Positions 15,265-20,320 of a stretch of DNA of 20,320 nucleotides are shown here, one piece after another. Source of the stretch: Dorea sp. GTDB lineage: Bacteria > Bacillota_A > Clostridia > Lachnospirales > Lachnospiraceae. A program made the position numbers and the translations under genes. Position 1 is the first letter of the stretch. Each line of letters starts with the position of its first letter. Location: positions 1 to 20,320 of the forward strand of contig JAEDLC010000024.1 of NCBI GenBank assembly GCA_016295505.1, given 5' to 3'. The notes under the pieces are model-generated. The model made no database searches, had not been told where the DNA came from, and saw nothing but the letters and a program-made list of their open reading frames with translations.

Positions 15265-15292
15265 ATATTTATCAATGAAAGGATGAGACATT

Positions 15293-16291
15293 ATGGCAAA
15301 ATCATTAATCGCAGTACCAATCGGAGATCCGGCAGGAGTCGGACCGGAAATTGTTGCAAAATCAATTGCTTCCAGAGAAGTATTTGAGGCAGCAAATTGT
15401 ATCATTATCGGGGACAAGACCATCATGGAGAATGCAATTAAGATTGTAGGTGCTGATCTTACGGTTCATGTAATCAGTGAACCGGAAGAAGGAGACTTCC
15501 GTGAGGGTGTATTGAATCTGATTGACTTAGGCAATGTTGACATGGCCAGATTTGAATTTGGCAAGGTCAATGGCATGTGCGGCAAGGCAGCATATGAATA
15601 TATTGCAAAAAGTATTGAGCTTGCAAATGATGGCAAGGTTGATGCTGTTGCTACAACACCTATCAATAAAGAGTCTTTGCGTGCGGGAAATATTAATTTC
15701 ATCGGACATACGGAGATATTTGGTGCTCTTACAGGAACAGAAGACCCACTGACCATGTTTGAGACCAACGGAATGAGAGTATTTTTCTTAACCAGACATG
15801 TATCTTTGAGAGAAATGCTTGATATGATTACGAAGGACCGTATCATTGATTACGTAAAACGATGTACAGAGGCTCTGAAGAAACTGGGAGTAACAGAAGG
15901 AACGATGGCAATTGCCGGACTGAATCCTCATAGCGGAGAACATGGACTGTTCGGATGGGAAGAGGTCAATGAGATTATGCCGGCAATTGAAGAATTGAAG
16001 GCAGAGGGATATGATGTTGCAGGACCGATTGGAGCGGATTCTGTATTCCATCAGGCTGCACTCGGCAGATATAACAGTGTATTGTCTTTATATCATGATC
16101 AGGGACATATTGCTACAAAGACACTTGATTTTGAAAAGACGATAGCAATCACGAATGGCATGCCGATTCTGCGTACTTCTGTTGACCATGGAACTGCATT
16201 TGATATCGCAGGCAAAGGTATTGTAAGCGCTGTCAGCATGATTGAAGCGATCCTTCTTGCAGCGAAATACGCACCAAACTTTACGAAATAA
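15293..16291 (+). CDS. pdxA2: PdxA2-type 4-phospho-D-threonate/erythronate 3-dehydrogenase
   Basis: The 332-residue enzyme is in the PdxA family, metal-dependent dehydrogenases that oxidise C3 of a 4-phosphorylated hydroxy acid, with loss of CO2. GDPAGVGPE (11-19) and TTPINKESL are family motifs. His169 (TRHVSL), His213 (NPHSGE) and His268 (YHDQGH) match the three metal ligands, and His139 (GHTE) the substrate histidine. After YHDQ the sequence is GHIATK, where vitamin B6 enzymes usually read GLPVLK; this and the sugar-acid neighbours argue for PdxA2 and against a pyridoxine role. GAAAGGATGAG precedes the ATG. The product would be dihydroxyacetone phosphate, feeding glycolysis. Confidence 0.9.
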   Translation: MAKSLIAVPIGDPAGVGPEIVAKSIASREVFEAANCIIIGDKTIMENAIKIVGADLTVHVISEPEEGDFREGVLNLIDLGNVDMARFEFGKVNGMCGKAAYEYIAKSIELANDGKVDAVATTPINKESLRAGNINFIGHTEIFGALTGTEDPLTMFETNGMRVFFLTRHVSLREMLDMITKDRIIDYVKRCTEALKKLGVTEGTMAIAGLNPHSGEHGLFGWEEVNEIMPAIEELKAEGYDVAGPIGADSVFHQAALGRYNSVLSLYHDQGHIATKTLDFEKTIAITNGMPILRTSVDHGTAFDIAGKGIVSAVSMIEAILLAAKYAPNFTK

Positions 16292-16319
16292 AATTTTTGG
16301 AGTAAGAGGAGGTCTAGTT

Positions 16320-17732
16320 ATGGTAAATGGACTTAGTGGGGAAAGAATGTTACTTGGTCTTGCAATTGGTATTGTAGTCCTGATATTCTTGGTGTTAAAA
16401 ACGAAAGTACAGGCGTTCCTTGCGTTGATCATCTGTACTGTTATCGTTGGTGTGATCGGTGGAATGCCGCTGATTAACACAACAATTGAAGTGGATGGCG
16501 TTCAGAAGACGTTCGGTATTGTAAACTCTATTACTTCCGGATTTGGAGGAACGCTTGGAAGTATCGGTATCATCATCGGATTCGGTGTTATGATGGGCCA
16601 GATTTTTGAGGTTACCGGAGCTGCAAAGAGAATGGCACATACATTCCTGAAGCTTTTTGGTAAAAAGAGAGAAGAGGAAGCTCTGGCATTGACAGGTTTC
16701 ATCGTATCTATTCCGATTTTCTGTGATTCCGGATTCGTAGTACTTGCTCCGATCGCAAAAGCGATCTCAAAAGCAACAAAGAAGTCTGTAATCGGACTTG
16801 GTGTAGCACTTGCGGCAGGTCTTGTTATTACTCACTCTCTGGTACCACCTACACCGGGACCGTTAGGTGTGTGCGGTATCTTTGGAATCGATGTTGGTAA
16901 ATTCATTCTTCTGACAATTGTTCTTGCACTTCCAATGGCAATCGCATGTATTGCATACGCAAGATTATTCCTGTCAAAGAAGTATTATCGTATACCAAAT
17001 GACGAAGGTGAAATTGTAGAAGCTCCTTATCAGGAGCCGGATTATGAAGGCGCTTTTGCTATGGATATGACTGGCATTCCTGGAGCATTGGAGTCATTTA
17101 TGCCTCTGATCGTGCCGATTATCCTGATTCTGATCAATACAGTTGCATCTGCTCTTGGAAAAACAACCGGCGCTATGGAGATTCTGGTATTCCTCGGACA
17201 GCCGATTATCGCAGTAGGTCTTGGATTGCTGGTAGCTATCTTTACACTTGGAAGAAAGCTTGACAGACATGAAGCACTTTCAGAGATGGAAAAAGGTATG
17301 ATGTCTGCAGGTATCATCATGCTGGTAACTGGTGGTGGTGGAGCTCTTGGACAGATCATCAAAGATTCCGGTCTTGGAAACTTTATGGCACAGGGACTTG
17401 CTCAGACAGCAATTCCAATCGTTGTTCTTCCATTACTGATCTCTACAGCAATGAGATTTATCCAGGGTTCCGGTACAGTTGCTATGACAACAGCAGCAAG
17501 TATCTCTGCACCTATCATTATTGCAGCAGGCGCAAATCCGCTGCTTGGAGCAGTTGCATGTTGTGTAGGCTCTCTGTTCTTTGGATACTTCAACGACAGC
17601 TATTTCTGGGTTGTTAACCGTACACTTGGTGTAAGTGAGGCAAAAGATCAGCTTACAATCTGGTCTGTAACTTCAACGGTTGCATGGGCAGTCGGCGTTG
17701 TAGAAGTTCTGATACTTAACATCTTTATGTAA
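16320..17732 (+). CDS. GntP family permease (probable sugar-acid importer)
   Basis: The 470-residue, highly hydrophobic protein has about 12-14 membrane segments and belongs to the GntP family of proton-linked gluconate-type permeases. Family motifs are IPIFCDSGFVVLAPIAKA, THSLVPPTPGPLG, LVTGGGGALGQI, IQGSGTVAMTTAA, and GYFNDSYFWVVNR. A central hydrophilic loop near 220-255 is typical. The ATG at 16320 follows AGAGGAGG; an ORF extension upstream overlaps pdxA2 and lacks a site. It follows pdxA2 by 28 bp. Given the neighbours it should import the four-carbon sugar acid used by the kinases, though the family also carries gluconate and glycerate. Confidence 0.93.
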   Translation: MVNGLSGERMLLGLAIGIVVLIFLVLKTKVQAFLALIICTVIVGVIGGMPLINTTIEVDGVQKTFGIVNSITSGFGGTLGSIGIIIGFGVMMGQIFEVTGAAKRMAHTFLKLFGKKREEEALALTGFIVSIPIFCDSGFVVLAPIAKAISKATKKSVIGLGVALAAGLVITHSLVPPTPGPLGVCGIFGIDVGKFILLTIVLALPMAIACIAYARLFLSKKYYRIPNDEGEIVEAPYQEPDYEGAFAMDMTGIPGALESFMPLIVPIILILINTVASALGKTTGAMEILVFLGQPIIAVGLGLLVAIFTLGRKLDRHEALSEMEKGMMSAGIIMLVTGGGGALGQIIKDSGLGNFMAQGLAQTAIPIVVLPLLISTAMRFIQGSGTVAMTTAASISAPIIIAAGANPLLGAVACCVGSLFFGYFNDSYFWVVNRTLGVSEAKDQLTIWSVTSTVAWAVGVVEVLILNIFM

Positions 17733-17779
17733 TATCACATTGCAGCGGCAGTAGGGTCGGGATCCGCTGTGTGCTTGAT

Positions 17780-17820
17780 AAAAGCAGCAGAAAATCAGGT
17801 GGTTTTCTGCTGCTTTTTAA
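17780..17820 (+). terminator. Terminator of the acid-sugar operon
   Basis: A perfect 15-bp stem (17780-17794 with 17803-17817) ends in TTTTT. It separates the permease from the DeoR regulator. Confidence 0.9.
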
Positions 17821-17846
17821 AATTATGTATTTGCGGACGGAGGTTC

Positions 17847-17874
17847 TTGTGATATAGTTATTTTATTCTATAAA
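17847..17874 (+). promoter_or_regulatory. Promoter of the DeoR-type regulator gene
   Basis: TTGTGA (17847-17852) and TATAAA (17869-17874) are 16 bp apart, just ahead of the ribosome binding site. Confidence 0.6.
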
Positions 17875-17890
17875 GTAAGAGGTGAAAGAT

Positions 17891-18640
17891 ATGCTGGCGG
17901 CGGAAAGACAGGCCATGATCGTAGATATCATCCGGAAAAACGGAAGTGTACAGGTAGATGAGCTTGCAAAAGAACTGAATGTAAGTACTATGACGATTCG
18001 CCGTGATCTTTTAAAACTTCAAAATGATAATAAGCTGGAAAGGTGTCATGGAGGAGCGGTTGCAAAACAGGAGATCACGTATGCGGATAAGCAGACAAGT
18101 CATATGGATGGAAAAAAGAAGATCGCTCTGGCATGTGCAAAATATGTATCAGAGAAAGATACAGTGTTTCTGGATGCGGGAACTACGACGTATGAGATTG
18201 CGAAGCTGGTCATGAATATTCCGGGTGTTCTGATTGTTACAGATGATCTGGAAATTGCGCGGCTGGTGAAGGACAGTTCGGCAGAGTTATGTATCTGCGG
18301 AGGTACCGTGCAGAAGTCAACGGGAAGTATGTTTGGCAGATATGCAACACAGATGCTTGCAGATTTTAAGTTTGATGTCGGCTTTTTTGGGGCGGCAACG
18401 ATTAATGATGACTTTGAGGTGATGACACCGACTGCCGAAAAGATGTGGTTAAAGAGAGAAACACCGAAACAGTGCGGAGAATCTTACCTTGTGGCAGATG
18501 AATCCAAATTTGGAAAACAGGCCATGACACGGATCAATCATCTGGGAGATTTTACAGCAGTTGTAACAGATAAGAAATTCAGCGTACAGGAGATGAGGAA
18601 GCTTGAAAGACTGCATGCAAAAATCATAGAAGTAAAATAA
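17891..18640 (+). CDS. DeoR/GlpR family transcriptional regulator
   Basis: The 249-residue protein is a full-length DeoR-family repressor. The N-terminal helix-turn-helix (VQVDELAKELNVSTMTIRRD, 20-39) continues into LERCHGGAV. The C-terminal effector domain, related to sugar-phosphate isomerases, has FLDAGTTTYEIA (93-104) and ends in the usual VADESKFGK and VVTDKKF segments. Effectors are normally phosphorylated sugars, so a phosphorylated acid or DHAP-like intermediate is a plausible signal. ATG at 17891 is preferred to GTG at 17882, because AAGAGGTG lies at the right distance from the former and overlaps the latter. It has its own promoter but follows the permease, so control of the island is likely. 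Confidence 0.9.
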   Translation: MLAAERQAMIVDIIRKNGSVQVDELAKELNVSTMTIRRDLLKLQNDNKLERCHGGAVAKQEITYADKQTSHMDGKKKIALACAKYVSEKDTVFLDAGTTTYEIAKLVMNIPGVLIVTDDLEIARLVKDSSAELCICGGTVQKSTGSMFGRYATQMLADFKFDVGFFGAATINDDFEVMTPTAEKMWLKRETPKQCGESYLVADESKFGKQAMTRINHLGDFTAVVTDKKFSVQEMRKLERLHAKIIEVK

Positions 18641-18651
18641 AAGAAAATGCA

Positions 18652-18677
18652 GAAGGGATTGTCGCGACAATCCCTTC
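18652..18677. terminator. 26-bp perfect palindrome, bidirectional terminator between convergent genes
   Basis: The 26 bases are an exact palindrome centred on TCGCGA; a hairpin would have an 11-bp stem and a 4-base loop. It is followed by AATTTT on the plus strand. It lies between the DeoR gene and the convergent TruA-family gene and shares GGGATTGT/ACAATCCC arms with the hairpin at 10407-10444. Confidence 0.75.
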
Positions 18678-18682
18678 GAATT

Positions 18683-19420
18683 TTAATAAGAGATTTCCTG
18701 CAGGTACAGACCCTTGGGATCGCATGGCGCGCTGGCATTTTTCGTTCCGGAGAAAATAGCGGGGATATCTTCCTTTGGGCGTGTTCCAAGACCAATGTCC
18801 AACAGTGTTCCTACAATCAGACGTGCCATATTATGCAGAAAGTCATCTGCACGGATCAGGATCTGCATCTCTTCAATGTCTCCGTATACTTCGATTTCGT
18901 AGATCTCCCGTTCTGTCGATTTGGTTTTTTTGGCAGTAGAAAAATTGCGGAAATCATGTTTTCCGACAAGTTCAGCTGCCGCCTGCTGCATGAGATGTTT
19001 ATCCGGAATCTTATAGCAGTGGAAGGTATATTTGCGGTCGAATACACTTGGAACATCATCGATTGTCATACGGTACACATAAGTTTTGGATGATGTGTTG
19101 AGCTGTGCATGAAAGCGTTCCGGAACTTCTTCCACGTCAATGATTGCAATGTCCATGGGAAGGTAGCGGTTCAGATAATGCTTAATATCCTGAATGTCCA
19201 TATCTGATTCTGTTTTAAAATTTGCAATCTGTGCATATGCGTGTACCCCGACTTCTGTTCGACATCCACAGTACAGGTCGATCGAATATTCATCCGTCAT
19301 TTTCCGAAGTACTTCTGTAATCTTGTTTGATATCGTGTTTCCGGATTCATCTTTTCCAAGACGCGTCCATCCCTGATAACGACTGCCGTCGTATTCTATT
19401 GTAAGTTTTATGTTTCTCAT
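18683..19420 (-). CDS. truA: TruA-family tRNA pseudouridine synthase homologue, catalytic Asp replaced by Glu
   Basis: TruA converts uridines 38-40 of tRNA anticodon arms to pseudouridine. The 245-residue protein is full length and has TIEYDGSRYQGW (7-18), the catalytic loop, ADDFLHNMARLIVGTLLDIG and the C-terminal PKGLYLQEISY. The catalytic loop normally reads GRTDAGVHA with an essential aspartate. Here it reads CRTEVGVHA, with Glu56 encoded by a clear GAA. The N-terminal segment after GW is also unlike standard TruA. It is therefore probably a divergent paralogue, either with altered chemistry or an RNA-binding role, with a canonical TruA elsewhere. An AAGGAG sequence precedes the ATG. It is convergent with the DeoR gene and divergent from the thioesterase gene. 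Confidence 0.88.
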   Translation of the reverse strand: MRNIKLTIEYDGSRYQGWTRLGKDESGNTISNKITEVLRKMTDEYSIDLYCGCRTEVGVHAYAQIANFKTESDMDIQDIKHYLNRYLPMDIAIIDVEEVPERFHAQLNTSSKTYVYRMTIDDVPSVFDRKYTFHCYKIPDKHLMQQAAAELVGKHDFRNFSTAKKTKSTEREIYEIEVYGDIEEMQILIRADDFLHNMARLIVGTLLDIGLGTRPKEDIPAIFSGTKNASAPCDPKGLYLQEISY

Positions 19421-19484
19421 GTGCGATTCTCCTTTTGCGAGACATATATCGATAATAAATCATTTTTTATCCTAAATTACAAAT

Positions 19485-19493
19485 AGTATAGCA
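19485..19493 (-). promoter_or_regulatory. Extended -10 promoter of the TruA-family gene
   Basis: On the minus strand TGCTATACT places TATACT at 19485-19490 with TGC upstream. Its -35 would fall on the -10 of the opposing promoter. Confidence 0.65.
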
Positions 19494-19500
19494 AATCTTG

Positions 19501-19509
19501 TGTTATAAT
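19501..19509 (+). promoter_or_regulatory. Extended -10 promoter of the thioesterase gene
   Basis: TGTTATAAT gives a perfect -10 (19504-19509) with an upstream TG. The -35 region is weak and overlaps the -10 of the minus-strand promoter. Confidence 0.7.
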
Positions 19510-19551
19510 AAAAGAGTTTCGAAAAGAAAAGATCAGAATGGGGTTGAATCA

Positions 19552-20028
19552 ATGGAAATAAAATCAAAAAAAGTAGCTGACTCGGTTGTAGAGACTGTGC
19601 ATATCGTAAGACCGAATCATCTGAATTCTGCGGGACGACTGTTTGGTGGAATCCTGATGCAGTGGATTGATGAAGTGGCAGGTCTTGTCGGAAAAAGACA
19701 TACACATTGCAATGTGATCACTGCCTCTGTGGATAATCTTCGATTTTTAAAAGGGGCATATCAAAAAGATGTGATTGTGATTATTGGCAAGATCACGTAC
19801 GTTGGGAATACTTCTATGGAAGTCAAGGTGGATACCTATGTGGAATCTCTGGATGGGATCCGTACACCGATTAACCGTGCATTCTTTACCATGGTGGCAC
19901 TGGATGAAAATGACAGGCCAACGCCGGTTCCGGGACTGGAACTGGAGACGGAATGGGAGAGGGAAGAATGGAACAGAGCCAAAAAAAGAAGAGAGATTCG
20001 TATGATGCGTAAGGAAGAAGGGTTTTAA
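19552..20028 (+). CDS. Acyl-CoA thioesterase, hotdog fold (YciA/BFIT-like)
   Basis: The 158-residue protein should hydrolyse acyl-CoA thioesters to free acid and CoA. The family signature is clear: NHLNSAGRLFGGILMQWIDE (22-41), with Asn25 and catalytic Asp40. It is followed by TASVDNLRFLKGA and a five-strand hotdog core ending near residue 120. The last 30 residues are a highly charged helix (EREEWNRAKKRREIRMMRKE) beyond the core. ATG at 19552 is chosen because the promoter -10 lies at 19504-19509, which rules out an upstream TTG; the Shine-Dalgarno sequence (GGGG) is weak. Its stop overlaps that of the next gene on the other strand. The preferred acyl chain is unknown. Confidence 0.88.
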   Translation: MEIKSKKVADSVVETVHIVRPNHLNSAGRLFGGILMQWIDEVAGLVGKRHTHCNVITASVDNLRFLKGAYQKDVIVIIGKITYVGNTSMEVKVDTYVESLDGIRTPINRAFFTMVALDENDRPTPVPGLELETEWEREEWNRAKKRREIRMMRKEEGF

Positions 20029-20040
20029 ACACCCTTCTTC
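20014..20040. terminator. Hairpin spanning two convergent stop codons
   Basis: A 10-bp stem (20014-20023 with 20031-20040) encloses a 7-base loop that contains the stop codons of both convergent genes. No long T-tract follows on either strand, so it may act as a weak bidirectional terminator. Confidence 0.55.
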
Positions 20041-20306
20041 ATGTATGTTGTGATCATATTGACCATCTGCTCAATGTGGTCTTGTTCTTCCTGGGATTTT
20101 CCTTCTTTCAGTATAGAAATAATCAGGGATACTTCTTCCGGTGAAAACTGAATTCCTCTTTTGTTTGCATTGGTTATAAGCGCCATCATCACAGGAGCAA
20201 GAGCTGCTCCGCTTTTTCCCGCAGTCTGCGCGGCGGCGGTCTGGATGAGCTTAAGCTTTACCGGATCTATGTTTTTCATTGCCGGATGATTCATCCATTC
20301 ATTCAT
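20025..20306 (-). CDS. Small helical protein of unknown function
   Basis: I do not recognise a named family for this complete 93-residue protein. It has no signal peptide or membrane segment. It is predicted to be mostly helical: an N-terminal MNEWMNHPAMKNIDPVKLKL, an alanine-rich helix near 23-45, FSPEEVSLIISILKEGKS (54-71), then an amphipathic C-terminal helix. Similar short proteins with the SPEEV...LKEGKS pattern seem familiar from clostridial genomes, but that is memory rather than a search. AGGAGG at the right edge of the window, eight bases before the ATG, confirms the start. It overlaps the thioesterase gene by four bases at the 3' ends. Confidence 0.75.
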   Translation of the reverse strand: MNEWMNHPAMKNIDPVKLKLIQTAAAQTAGKSGAALAPVMMALITNANKRGIQFSPEEVSLIISILKEGKSQEEQDHIEQMVNMITTYMKKGV

Positions 20307-20320
20307 GTGTCATACCTCCT

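Noticed and set aside
15293..16291. PdxA as a vitamin B6 biosynthesis gene
   Set aside because: The YHDQGH motif and the kinase-permease context fit PdxA2 of sugar-acid catabolism, and no other pyridoxine gene is nearby.
16242..16319. N-terminal extension of the GntP permease
   Set aside because: It overlaps the 3' end of pdxA2 and encodes a charged stretch unlike the family, while ATG 16320 has a strong ribosome site.
1..20320. Mobile elements, defence systems, CRISPR arrays, tRNA genes
   Set aside because: I looked on both strands and saw no transposase or integrase motif, no regularly spaced repeats and no cloverleaf sequence.

Overview
The window reads as a stretch of chromosome from a Gram-positive member of the Clostridia, most likely a gut Lachnospiraceae. 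This rests on the moderate-to-low GC content, strong AAGGAGG-type ribosome binding sites, a T-box riboswitch, the XpaC/TelA pair, LuxS, and intrinsic terminators at most transcription-unit ends. I cannot name the genus. I see no tRNA, rRNA, insertion sequence, phage gene or CRISPR array.

Layout. (1) Positions 1-352 hold the 3' end of rplT (ribosomal protein L20) and its terminator. (2) Positions 440-2720 hold a two-gene XpaC/TelA operon. (3) Positions 2724-4557 hold a strong promoter, a tryptophan-specific T-box leader (specifier UGG) and a stand-alone TrpB2-type tryptophan synthase beta chain. (4) Positions 4578-5800 hold an isochorismatase-like hydrolase, then luxS on the minus strand with its promoter region. 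(5) Positions 5801-8105 hold an apparent operon of a histidine phosphatase, trpS and a small two-helix membrane protein, closed by a strong bidirectional terminator. (6) Positions 8104-10444 hold an ABC-F ATPase (minus) and a GNAT acetyltransferase (plus), each with a visible promoter.

(7) Positions 10445-18677 are the accessory part: an acid-sugar catabolic island. A GntR/FCD regulator (minus) faces away from a run of plus-strand genes. These are a GarR-like hydroxyacid dehydrogenase, a long DUF1537 acid-sugar kinase, a second shorter DUF1537 kinase, a PdxA2-type dehydrogenase and a GntP permease. A DeoR/GlpR regulator follows. The first promoter carries a perfect 14-bp palindrome that looks like the GntR operator. 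A second consensus promoter precedes the second kinase, and both leaders carry TTGTTT/AAACAA inverted repeats that could be DeoR sites. The expected chemistry is uptake of a four-carbon sugar acid, 4-phosphorylation, then oxidation and decarboxylation to dihydroxyacetone phosphate (the D-threonate/D-erythronate route). The dehydrogenase and extra kinase do not fit a complete known pathway within this window, since no isomerase or class II aldolase is present.

(8) Positions 18683-20320 hold a divergent TruA-family protein whose catalytic aspartate position is glutamate, a hotdog acyl-CoA thioesterase transcribed from an overlapping divergent promoter, and a small unknown helical protein that overlaps it tail to tail.

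The observations most worth following are the two-kinase acid-sugar island with its dual regulation, the TruA-like protein with Asp replaced by Glu, the tryptophan T-box in front of a stand-alone TrpB2, and an ABC-F protein with several degenerate ATPase motifs.
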